From NCBI GenBank assembly GCA_030770535.1, contig JASVEC010000009.1, positions 496,001 to 560,000 of the forward strand: a stretch of DNA of 64,000 nt, given 5' to 3'. The translations under genes and the position numbers were made by a program. This document shows positions 10,493 to 21,381 of this stretch, one piece after another (position 1 is the stretch's first letter; each line of letters opens with the position of its first letter). The DNA is from Batkoa obscura. Its lineage: Eukaryota; Entomophthoromycota; Entomophthoromycetes; Entomophthorales; Batkoaceae. A model generated the notes under the pieces. It was given only the letters and a program-made list of their open reading frames with translations, searched no databases and was not told the DNA's origin.

Positions 10493-10719
10493 ACAGGTTA
10501 TTTTTTTAAGCTTTTTACTTTTTGATTGTTTTTTTGGTTGGCACCTTTTTCAACTATAAGAGAGAATAATATTGCAAAGATTGAGTAGGAAATCAAGCCT
10601 GTATTCTCCTTGACCACCTAAAAAACTAGTTTGAATTGCAAATAATCTTTTCAATTCAACAGGTTTAAATTTATAAATTTATATGGGTAACTTCAAAATA
10701 AATTAAAAAGCAATTCAAA

Positions 10720-10823
10720 ATGGGGATGTATTTTTGTGTTTAAGAATTCTACTAACAATCTTTCCACGCAAATAGCGCTTAAAAAATGGAAAAAATAATG
10801 AAGCCAAAAAAAACACTCCCAAA
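10720..10823 (+). mobile_element. MITE copy 4
   Basis: 105-bp family. Starts ATGGGGATGTATTTTTGTG and ends ACACTCCCAAAT, so the outer right bases are mutated. Confidence 0.85.
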
Positions 10824-11405
10824 TGTTTTTTCCTTTTTTTCATTTTTAAGTAGCTTAAAATTTAGAAAAGATTAATTTCATAAAAACACGCCCTTCATTT
10901 TATAGCATTTTTGTTTAATTTACTACTTTAGTAATAAACCAAAGCCAAGAAAAAGTTGAACCTTGGATTTAAATTAATCCATGATTAATACTGTGCAATT
11001 ATAAATCAAATATTTGAAATAAGAAATTAGATATTTACAGCATTGAATAACGGATATATAATGTATTGATTCAATACTTCTATTTTTAACATTTAAAATC
11101 TTTTGATATTTTCTATTTTTATCATATACTTTTTTTCAATTTATTAATTATACATTATTTATTATTAGCAAATAATATTGATAGTGAATTATTTTTATTA
11201 GTAATAGTACTTTAAATTTATTATGTGAGATAGTAATTTATTATTGATTAATTGTTTATTAGTTATACTTTTATTAGAAAATTACTACTGTATTTCGCTA
11301 AATAAAATGAAGCAAGTCAATTAAAGTGCGGTTCAAAATAGAAGACCTCAATTTATTTATAATAAGAGGAAATTGGGGATGGTAATTAAAACATTGATTG
11401 CAAAG

Positions 11406-11413
11406 TATAAAAA
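11406..11413 (+). promoter_or_regulatory. TATA box of the small secreted-protein gene
   Basis: TATAAAAA sits 45 bp before the ATG at 11458 and is followed by an A-rich leader, a plausible core promoter. Confidence 0.5.
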
Positions 11414-11457
11414 GATGAAAGATTCAACAAAAATAGCTATCAATTCAATAAAAAATC

Positions 11458-11673
11458 ATGAAATTATTACCCTTAATTTATTTACCAGCTATAGTATTAA
11501 GTTTGCCGACTGGAAGCGGCCATAGCCATCATCATAAAAATACTATTGAAAGAAGACAATTCGAAGGTTTACTAAAATTGGGTGGTGAAAATGGTCTTAT
11601 CCCTGGGTTTGCTGGCTCTCCTTTTGATCAAGTACTTTCAAGACTTTCGCAAATGATGGGTGGTCCAGCTTAG
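11458..11673 (+). CDS. Small secreted protein, 71 aa, possibly a processed peptide
   Basis: A 71-residue frame begins MKLLPLIYLPAIVLSLP, a clear signal peptide with cleavage expected near residue 17. Next come a His-rich patch (HSHHHK, about residues 22-27) and a dibasic ERR (31-33) that a Kex2-type protease could cut. The mature part is short, Gly/Pro/Phe-rich (GLIPGFAGSPFDQV) and ends SQMMGGPA. It has no cysteines, so it is unlike typical disulfide-rich effectors. A TATA box lies upstream and an AATAAA at 11688, so it looks like a complete transcription unit. The function is not recognised. It could be a pheromone-like or effector-like peptide, or metal binding through the His patch; these are guesses. 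Confidence 0.6.
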   Translation: MKLLPLIYLPAIVLSLPTGSGHSHHHKNTIERRQFEGLLKLGGENGLIPGFAGSPFDQVLSRLSQMMGGPA

Positions 11674-12049
11674 TCTGTTTTATTGAAAATAAAACTAAAG
11701 TTGTTAATTTATAGTTTTATTATTGTATATTGAAGTTATTTTATTATTGATATTGTAAAACATATTTATTGTTGTTATATAAATTAATGATTTTAGAGTT
11801 TATGAAATTTTTATAAACTTCGACTGCTTAGTTTACTAGAATATTATAACTATTGGATTATTCTAATTTTCAGTTTAAAGTCTACATCAATCAGATAAAT
11901 ATTACAATCTTGAAGCACAATCCGAATTTATCTAACTAACTCTAGTCTGTTTCATAACAATGTTTCATGTGAAAAGTTGATTTCAAAATCATAGCCATAA
12001 ATCATAAATAATTTTATTGAGGTTTTCCTTACTTTTATTTTATTTTGAA

Positions 12050-13479
12050 ATGGTATTACTGTTTGATCAATTGAGCAGCATGTTAATAGAAGAAGTATTT
12101 AAATTAGTCGATCTAAAAAAATTGGTTGATTTATGTTTTTTAAACAAGTATTCATTTACCATTGCAATTAGTGTAATTAAGTATAAGTTAACATATTTAC
12201 TATATAATCATAACAATGCTAATGAATATTTATGTTTTCAGGAACATTTCATTGGGAGGTACCGATCATTAATGAAGCACATAAACGTGAAATTTAAAGA
12301 TATTGATAATTTGTATTATTGCCCAAATATAGCATCTATTCATTATTCAAGTGAACTAGGTGATGATACAAGTGGTATTAGTAGTGATATTTGGAATGCA
12401 AATGTTCATAGTAACAGCAGTAATGATGAACGTGATGAATTCATAAATTGTTTCTATAATTATTACAACAGTAACGGTGATAGTGATAGAGACAATGGTT
12501 ACAAAGTTGAGAAATCAACTCCCAAGCTGCCAAAATTAACAAAACTAGTTATGCGTATCTCACCTGTATGGTCATATTCACACATATTTAATAAATATTT
12601 AGGTCAAACTGAAGTATTTAAGTACAATGATTGCGATATAGCATTTGTATATGTTATTGATTAATTGAATCCAAGTATATTGAGCTCATTTGCATTCTAT
12701 TGTGATGGTTTACACGTTAATAGATTTGATATAAAACAAAATCTACAAATTTAAAGGTACTTAAGATAATACCTAGAGAGTTCGGTAGTAATGATATGAA
12801 ATTTAACCCTAATTCAAATTTCATTGCCAATTTAGACTTGGAACTCGAATGTTTCTTTAATGATTATACTATTAATTATCTTGGTGACTTAAGAAAATTT
12901 AAGAGTATAAAATTAATAGACAAACCAAGGTATTGTTTCAGTGCTTGTAATAAGCGTAGTTTTAAAAGTTCAATTGAAAATAGCAATGTGATTGTTTTAG
13001 GACATTTTAATCGTGATTGTTTAATCAATTTGGATTACTTGAAGCTAGATATTTTAAAAGAAGTGAACTTTAATAAATTTTCAAAAGAGTTATTAGGTTC
13101 AACTTCAACATTATCTAATACCCAAACAATTCATTTTAGTAAATTAATTTCATACGATGCGGAAATTGTCAAAGAAAATTTAGATCCAGGTCATTATATT
13201 AATGTAAAGGATAGTTTAGCTAAATGTAACTTTATAAAACAAATTAAGATCAATAATTTAAAACCACATTTGATGATTTTCTTCATTTCTTATTCCTCTT
13301 CCTAAATTTACAAGTATTGAAAATTACATACAATTTTGAATTAATGAACATGCCTGAAGAAATCAATTATGAACCAACTACTCCATCATTGTTTGTTGCA
13401 CTTATTGAATTTATTCATAACAATGCAATTCTTGATGCAGTAGAAACGATTCCAATGCTAAACCGCGTGAAATTATGAT
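12050..13479 (+). pseudogene. F-box-like/LRR-like protein pseudogene (plus strand)
   Basis: The ATG at 12050 opens with FDQLSSMLIEEVF and DLCFLNKYSF, closely resembling the intact F-box-like gene at 4245-5579. The frame stops at 12662-12664, where the relative reads DLNPNKLKSL and this copy has D, stop, then LNPS. It reopens at 12796-13305 (LDYLKLDILKEVNF, NTQTIHFSKL), then shifts frame near 13265 and can be followed to a TGA near 13479. At least two breaks separate it from a working gene. It lies in the opposite orientation to the other three family members. A domain-length insert rich in Asn, Ser and Asp (about residues 108-160) is absent from the intact gene. Confidence 0.75.
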
Positions 13480-13780
13480 AGATTTGCACTTTATACTATA
13501 AAAAATATTTAATATTCAAGGAACAAAATAAGGTGGTCAATTTACCAATATTACTTTTTGTTAAATTTTGTAAACTCTATTATTAACTATTAGAAGCTCC
13601 TGTATATCTATTTTATTTTGTTAAACCATTGACTGTAACCTCCCAGCTTTTTATTTCACCCCTCCAATGATTGCTCTTTTTTCTTCATTCTCTGAATAGA
13701 AAATCTTTATAAATTTATAGGCGGATTAAGTATCCCTCATTTATTTCTCTTTTTGAAACAAAACTAATATTGATAAAACT

Positions 13781-13885
13781 ATATGGGGATGTATTTTTTT
13801 GTTTAAGAATTTTACTAGCAGTTTTTCCACTTAAATAGCGCTTAAAAAATGAAAAAGTAATGAAACCAAAAAAACACCCCCATAT
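13781..13885 (+). mobile_element. MITE copy 5
   Basis: 105-bp family, ATATGGGGATGTATTTT to ACACCCCCATAT. It belongs to the sub-variant with AGTAATGAAACC near the right end. Confidence 0.9.
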
Positions 13886-14412
13886 ATTTTTGAAGGTGCC
13901 TCCTTTTATTGTTTTTACCATTAGCGTTATTTTATGCCTTTTATTTCAAAAAATGAAACATTTAAAAATTCATAAATATTTAATATATTAAGCTGTAATA
14001 TTAATTGCGTTTGAATACTACTGATAATATTGACCAAAATTATTTTTATAGTCTTTTATTATCCTTTAAAGCTTGGCATTCAACGTAATCAACAAATTAA
14101 TCAATTGTACCAATTTTTTTATTCAAAATAAACAACATTCAATCTAATTTAATTAATTTCAAGTCCAAATTTCAAAATTAGCCTTCAATTTTAACAACTG
14201 AGATTACCAAATTTAGCTCAAATCACTTAATAGATTACCAAGAACAAGAATCCACCAATCACTTAAATTGATTAAGAACCACCTAAACTAAAAATTTGAT
14301 TAAAGTAACAAAAAAAACGTTCAATTACTAAGAATCAACTCTTTAAATTAATTTATTCTTATCTTTTTTACAATTTTATATATTATCAATTTAATTTTAA
14401 TAACTCAAAACA

Positions 14413-15427
14413 ATGTATAGTCAACGTTTATTCATTATTTTCTTTGCTTTACTAAGCTTGAATTCTGTTCTATCAAGTACTTTAGGTAATTCTATTCACC
14501 CTATAATTCACCCCATATTAAATTTAAAGAATTTTAGAAAGACGAGAAGGTTGTTTATCTGAAGAAGATTGTCGAGCTCAACAAATTGAACGATGCAATT
14601 GTGATTATACTCAACAATGTGTAGTACGCCCGCGTAGTTGCTGGGAATGTCAAAGAGAAGAATGTATACCAATTAAAGATTTAAATAAACCTAGTGAAAT
14701 TAATGTAGCTTTAATTGCATCGACTTCAGTTGGTTCGGTTATTGTATTGATATTAATTATTGGTGGTGTATTTTATTTTAGAAATAAAAAAGAAATTGAA
14801 AAACATGGCGGTATTCATACATATGTTAGATATCGAGCTAATAGGGATTCTATTATTATGATGGTAAAGGTTTAAGTTTATAGTTATTTTTAATTTTTAT
14901 TAATTTCAATTTAATTATAGACAGGAGATGAAGATGTTGAATTGTTAAATAAAAGGTTATCCATGTTAAGTTTATCTGGAGAAAGTCAACGAGGTTCTGT
15001 TTTATTAACAACAAAAAAACATAATTTTGATACAAATAATAAACAAAAAGCTAAGGTTATTAAAGTGGAACAGGATATTGAAGATTTATTTGAGCCAGGG
15101 ACTGTTATTGATGTTGCTCAAAATGGCAATAGAAATTCTAATCGAGTTAGTTTATTTAAGAATCCTAGTTTTAATGGTTCTACTCATTCCGAAGTTTTAA
15201 TTGCCCCAACTTCATTTCAAACTAGAATGCCAACTAAGCTTCATGATAAAGATGGAAATCAAAGACCAGTTTCTATTGCTTCATTTCAGACAGAAATTTT
15301 AGAAAATCCATATAATTTAAATGACAGTATTAATGAAGAGTCAGATAATAATAGTTCATTTCATTCTATTATTGTGAATAATAATCTACATGAAATTCAA
15401 CTGGAAAGTAAAGAATTAAAGAATTAA
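14413..15427 (+). CDS. Opy2-like single-pass membrane anchor protein (3 exons)
   Basis: Three exons, 14413-14485, 14538-14863 and 14921-15427, join in frame across GT-AG introns of 52 and 57 bp to give 301 residues. A signal peptide (MYSQRLFIIFFALLSLNS) precedes a cysteine-rich ectodomain with the spacing C-x-C-x5-C-x6-C-x2-C-x4-C (CNCDYTQQC, SCWEC, EEC), about residues 45-70. This closely matches the N-terminal domain of yeast Opy2, which anchors Ste50/Ste11 at the plasma membrane in the HOG osmosensing MAPK pathway. One transmembrane helix follows (INVALIASTSVGSVIVLILI, about 80-102), then a basic stop-transfer RNKK and a 200-residue cytoplasmic tail. It is convergent with the PPR-like gene, with 89 bp between stops. 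The pathway role is inferred from the cysteine spacing alone. Confidence 0.65.
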
Positions 15428-15516
15428 AGAATGAAAAGAAAATTGAAAATAAGAAGTATGAAAAAACAAATAATTATATATATGAATTTTTATTGTTTTT
15501 TATTATTTATAAAAAT

Positions 15517-17421
15517 TTAATTTTTTGTTATTATCTGCCATAACCATTCATCTTTTTCTAATGGTTTTATACTATTATTATCGTTTTGTTGCTTTTGTTT
15601 TAACTCTATTAATTGATCCCACATTTTAATATCAATATTTGAATCTAATAATAAAACTTTAGATTTAATATAAGCTAAGAAAGAGATAGGCAGATAGCAA
15701 GGGGTGAATAATTGAAATGGAATAGAATACCAAACATAATTTAAATAGATTGGTAAATTTAAATTAGTTATATTAATTAAATATAAACTTATAAGTATTT
15801 GTTGATCATATGTAAATGAAATTCTATTATTATTGTTTATACTTTCAGTATAAAATTGAAAAATGGAATTTTGTGCTGCTGCTTCTACAATTGATATTTG
15901 CTGAAATTTACCATTTTGTATCATTTCTTTAATTAATTCATTAGCTTGAATGTAATCTCTGGTTTGAATATAATAAACTAATAAAATGAAATTATATTCT
16001 GGATCATTATAACTTTCAATATCTTTGATTAATAAATTAAATGAAATTTTAAATTGTGGATAATGTTGATATTTTAATAATAACTTCAATTGCTCTTGTG
16101 TTAATTGAATATTATTATGTTGGTTCACATGTTGATAATATTTATTAAATAATAAAAATGTACTTGTATCTTTACTATTATCAACTAATAAAATCAAATA
16201 TTTCATCATAGTTTCTACATTATTTCTATCTTTGCTTCCCAATATATTATTTTCGTTTCTAATGAATTGATCAAAAAACACATGTAATATCTTACGACTA
16301 TATTCAGATTGAAGTAAAGCAAACTTAAATAAAATAAAATAACATTCAATATCTTTTTGATTCATTGAGTTAAATCGATCAATAATTAATTTATAATTGA
16401 ATTTATTGAAAGATAATAATATTAAACTTAATTTTAAATGTTTTAAATCATAAATTATTTCTTCTTTCAACATCTCTTCTTCAATTAATTGTAGTTTTAT
16501 TCTCAGTTGTTCATTATATTCATTACTAATATGACTTTTTTGTGTTGAAGTTAATAATTGACCAATATCTATTTCTATATCTTTGCTATTTACATTCATA
16601 TCTTTAATACCACTAGCTATCGATGTTTCATTTAATAAAGTAATAAAAAAAGGAGTATATTGTTGGATACTATTAAATTGAATTCCTAACTCATTTAATT
16701 TACATTTGATATTCAACATCAATTCAAATTTGTCTATCTCATTTAACTTTACTTTTCCAATTGTTTGAAATAATATATCAAATTGGTTACTATTAAATAA
16801 AAACAACTTTTGGTAATAACTTTCAATAATATTAAATAAATCATAAATTAATTGCATAAACTTATTTTTATCCCCTTCATTAATGATTAAAAATTCACAA
16901 TAAGTATAAATTATTATATTCATTTCATTCCTATGTATATAATTTTTTTTTTCAATTTTGGAATTTAATATTAATTTCATTCCCTCTTCATCTTTATTTA
17001 AAATGCTTCGCTTTAGTTTAGTATAAAATGTAAGCATCTCTAATAAATTATAATTCTCAAAACTTGGTTGAATTAATTGATTTAATATTGGATGTTGTTC
17101 AACGCTTTGTTTAAGTTCAATAAGTTCTTCCTTTGTTAATCTAAATACGGATTTGATATTTTCAATATCACCAGAAAGACTATTTTGAATAATTTTTTGA
17201 TTTTCTATTCGAGATATATTATTTTTAATATTATGATCCACAGTTAAAGTAGAAGCATTAGTAAACTAAAAAGAAAATTAAATTCTTGTTAGTTATAATT
17301 AAATAAAAACTATTACCTCCTTTAACAAATTAGATTTTATAGTGTAGTTGGAATTGAAAAAACAAGTTGGAGTTGATTTGTTAGTAAGTATACGAGTTAT
17401 CAATTGTTTTTTATATACCAT
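15517..17421 (-). CDS. PPR-like, probably mitochondrial protein (2 exons)
   Basis: Exon 1 (17317-17421) and exon 2 (15517-17265) are joined across a 51-bp GT-AG intron, giving 617 residues. The first 34 residues contain Lys, Arg, Ser, Thr and Asn but no acidic residue (MVYKKQLITRILTNKSTP), a typical mitochondrial presequence. The body is all-helical. Near the C-terminus the unit starting YNFILLVYYIQTRDYIQANE and continuing LIKEMIQNGK fits the 35-residue pentatricopeptide repeat consensus. PPR proteins bind mitochondrial RNA for processing or translation; which RNA is unknown. Without exon 1 the frame would have to start at a GTG, which supports the two-exon model. Other helical-repeat mitochondrial proteins cannot be excluded. 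Confidence 0.55.
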
Positions 17422-17896
17422 TGTTAAAAATAGTTTAATTGATATTAATAAAAAATTAATTGATATTTTTTTAATCTGATTTCTTATCGGATTTTTAAAA
17501 AAATCCCATAAAGTTTCGGATTTAATTAAATTTAGATTCAAGATTTCGAAATTTAAATATTCATTTGTGGCACTTATAAAAAAATCAATCCGTTTATTGG
17601 TTTGACTTATTAAAATAAAACTAATAGCTTTTTATTAAACTTATTAATGGTTATAGATTAGTAAATAAAAACATTTTATATACTTCAATTTGCAATATAA
17701 TAAATATTAAGTTATGATAAAATAGTGCTATAAATTATTAAATATTTTTAAAATTTTGGCAAAAAACTTAATAACTTAATAACCTATAGCCATATTAAAT
17801 TTTATTTCCATCATATTTATTTAAAATAGTATATTATATCTTAAAAATATTCTCAATTTAATTGATATGAGACCAACATACTAACTATTAAATTAT
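17422..17896. other. Spacer between PPR-like and EH-SH3 genes
   Basis: 475 bp of AT-rich DNA without a convincing gene. It holds the promoter side of the PPR-like gene and the 3' end of the EH-SH3 gene. Confidence 0.4.
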
Positions 17897-20527
17897 TTAC
17901 TGTAAATTTTCACACAATTCCAAATAACTAGCTGGCAAATAAATCAATTTTTCTTCATTATCAATTGAATGGCATAACCACCAATCAGGATCTTCTTTTT
18001 CAATAACAATAAAAATACTATCTGGTTCAAAAATTGTATTCTCTTCATCTTCTTCATTTTCATTACTATATTCAAATAGTAATTTATATTTACTTCCTTC
18101 TTCTATATTTTCATTATTAAAAATAGTTTTTTCTGTTATTTTATTGTTTTCAATGTCTTTGTTAATTTCTTCTGTTTCGATGATTGTATCTTCATTATAT
18201 TGTTTGGTATCAAAGATGTTGTTATCCTCACTAGAATTGTCAAATACATTGCCAGTATTAGTATAATTATCAAATGCATTATCTTCATGAGTATCTTCAT
18301 AGTCCTCAATTTGACCATCATCGTTAAATAAATTATTTTCTTGTTTATATTCAATTTCCCCATCTTCATTAACAACTTCAACATAAGATTTAGGAAACCA
18401 ATCCATTAAGGAGGGATTATTTATCAAATAACCTAATAGCCATTCTTCATTTTCTTCTAATACATTTAAATAATCATTACATTGAAATTCAAATTCGCTA
18501 TCTTCAACCGAATAATCATAGCTAGCAATTGCTTTATAAAGTATATTTTGTTCTCCTTGTTCTTCTTGTTCTCCTTCTTTTAATTCAATTACTTCTTCCT
18601 TACTTTTATTCGTATCATTATCACTTATTTCTTCAACTATACTCTTCTTCTCTAATTCCTTTTTATTACTCTTACTCTCAAAGATATCATCTTGTTTTAC
18701 CCTTTCTTTATTATTATTAACATTATTCAATTGATTAAAGAATGGATTATGGCTTTGTTTATTTAAAAATGGATTATTACTCTTTACTTCTTCTACCTTA
18801 CTTCCTTTTTCGATAATTCTTTTCTTTGGTTCTTCTCTTATTTCTGCTTTTGGTTCTGCTGCTTCCACTTTTGGTTTTTCTACTTCCTTTGTAATCTCTC
18901 TCTCTTTTACTATTATGTTTTGATCCATTTCTTTTTCAGGTTGTTTAGATGGGATCGATTTATTTATATTGCTATTACTAAACAGATCGTTGCTTCTAAC
19001 ATTACCGATACTATTGTTAGTACTTCTATTAACAATATTATCATTATTAATGCTATTATCCTCCACTTTAGTACCATCTATCTTCTTTTCTGGAATAGCC
19101 AGCAACTCGACGTCTTTAACATCAATGTTCTCCGATAGCCTTATTAAATCCTTTAAAAATGACTTAAAATATACATTCTTACTAGCTTCAAAAGATTTAT
19201 ATAAATTCATTTTAACTTTGAAATTATTAAATTTTATCTTTTCTTTCATAAAATTTTCAGGTATTAAATTCCTTTTAATCGTTTCCATTTTACTTTGGAT
19301 TTCTTCTTTTTCTTGTTGAATCGCTTTAACTCGATTAATTTCTTCTTCTTTTTTAATTTCAAGTTCAATTTCATATCCTTTGATCCTCTGTTTGGCTTCT
19401 TCATTAATTCCCTGAGTTTCGTTTTCATTATTTAAATTCAACTGTTGCATCCTTTTCCTTAATAATTGCTTTGCTTTTCTACTAATTTCATCCCCTTCCT
19501 CCTCTTCCTCCTCTTTCTTCTCACCGCCCAACTTATATCCATATTCCACACTATCCTTAACTTTAAATATTTCTAACTTGATCTCATAACATTTGTTTAA
19601 ACTATTAACCAATTCATTTTCAACCCAATTGCCATTTTTCAATTGTTGGTTTTTTTCATATAATTGAATCACTTTTTCATACTCTTTAGAATCTATCTTT
19701 TGATATTTTTGCTCCAATTTTTGATAATATATTTCAAAAAAGGCTTCTTTAAAGACCGGTACTTGTTTATATAATTCTTTACCATTATTTAACGAACTTT
19801 CTGGTAATGGTTTATCCCTTTTGGTCATACTTTGCTTCTTTTTGAGGGCTTCGAGTTTGCCTTCAAGTAATTTGATGTTGTTTAACAAACCTTCTTTTTT
19901 ATTTGAGGCTTTAACCCCAGTCACTGTTTGGTTGAATGGTTGCGTATTAGTATGTAAATTATTATTATTATTAAAAGTTTGGAAACTATTTTCTTGATTC
20001 ATCGAATTACTATTATTAATACTATTACTATTATTACTATTCGTATAGCCAGCGTTAAACATTGTTAAGTTGGGATTATTACTATTATTATTATTAAACA
20101 TAGGATTGACGTTATTTATAGCTGGCTGAGGACTGCTATTATTATAAATTGGGATTTCATTTAAACTATTTGGCAAATCACAACCATTTACTCTTGCTTG
20201 AATGATATGTAAACCTAAACAAAATTGGTTGAGATCTAAAGAACCTCGATTATTTGGATCCAATAAGTTCCTATTAATAGTTTAGTTTAAGTCTCAACAC
20301 ACACTGTTTAGTTTCAATAAAGGAAAAAGGATACTAGATTTACATCTTGTTAAAAAATAAAATTTTACTTACCAAATATAAAATAATTCTTGAGCATTCA
20401 AATTACTCTGTAGAAAAACTTGTCTGGCTTTATCTCCGGTTAATAAGCGTCTTTCATCTCCATTAAGACTGATGTATAAATTTCGATATTTTTGTGCTTC
20501 TTCAGGCGTCAATGGTTGTATTTTCAT
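17897..20527 (-). CDS. EH domain, coiled-coil, two-SH3 endocytic adaptor (intersectin/Pan1-like, 2 exons)
   Basis: Exon 1 (20373-20527) and exon 2 (17897-20270) flank a 102-bp intron and encode about 842 residues. The intron splits an N-terminal EH domain: YRNLYISLNGDERRLL and LTGDKARQVF in exon 1, then IWNLLDPNNRGSLDLNQFCL across the junction (residues about 14-75). EH domains bind NPF motifs on endocytic proteins, and this protein carries NPF-type motifs itself (SNNPFL, HNPFF). A Gln/Asn-rich linker and a long charged coiled coil (about 175-430) follow. At the C-terminus are two SH3-like domains: KAIASYDYSVEDS to WFPKSYVEV (about 627-683), and LLFEYSNENEE to YLPASYLEL (about 778-838). The coiled coil is homologous to that of the gene at 57200-61226. 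Likely role: scaffold at clathrin/actin endocytic sites. Confidence 0.8.
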
Positions 20528-20992
20528 TGTTTTTTTTTGAAATTGAAGTGGTTTGGTGTTGTTTTTCTAAAGTTCAAAATGTTATTTTAGGAAAGAATAC
20601 ATTTCTGAAGTATAATTGGCTAATATTAACCAATAAACTGATGGAACGAAACTTTGGCTGGTGGCTTTTAAGTTTAAAATTGTAGCCATGTTTTTTGAGT
20701 GCTTAAAACTAGTTTATTGAAATGTTTTTTTATCAATTGTCTTTTTTTGTTATTTTTCCAAATTTAGAAATTAATTAGCCAATGTAGTTATTTAAGTTCG
20801 GATATACGTTGGCAAATGGTGAATTTTATAACCAACTATTTGTTGTATTATGTTAATTTGAGGCTTGTAAGTTTAATTCTTATTTTAAAATGAGCAGCTA
20901 ACTAGCACATATATAAGCTTGGACGGCGTACCGATTAATTAATTTATAAGTTTAAAAAAATAGCAAAAGGACAATTGATAAAAAACACCTCC
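20528..20992. other. Spacer upstream of the EH-SH3 gene
   Basis: 465 bp of AT-rich sequence, no gene. Near its end (about 20975-20996) AAAACACCTCCATAT looks like a leftover right tail of a MITE immediately before the full copy at 20993. Confidence 0.45.
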
Positions 20993-21099
20993 ATATGAGG
21001 ATGTATTTTTTTGTTTAAGAATTTTACTAATAATCTTTCTGCTCAAATAGCACTTAAAAAATGGAAAAAGTGATGAAACCAAAAAAAACACCTCCATAT
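20993..21099 (+). mobile_element. MITE copy 6, with abutting tail fragment
   Basis: 105-bp family, from ATATGAGGATGTATTTT to CACCTCCATAT. The preceding bases repeat the family's right end, so two copies probably once lay head to tail. Confidence 0.9.
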
Positions 21100-21381
21100 G
21101 TTATTCTATTTGAAATAAACTAGTCTATTTTCTTAAGGTTTTACTATCTATAAATATTATTTAACACGTATCTTGTCTTACATTTATTATTATAATTCTA
21201 AATTTTAAAAGCATTAAAACATCTTTTCATAATATAATTTTATAATAATGTTTTAAAATAGGATAAATGCAATTTCAACATAATTAATATAAAAAGGGTT
21301 TAAACCCAATATAATTTTATTTTAAAAAATATCTATACCACTGCCACTATAAGAACATAACGCCTATTCTTTTCACTATTT

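Larger units (their letters stand above)
10081..11400. other. AT-rich spacer with two MITEs
   Basis: Apart from MITE copies 3 and 4 no gene is seen. The last 100 bp presumably hold the promoter of the small secreted-protein gene. Confidence 0.4.
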
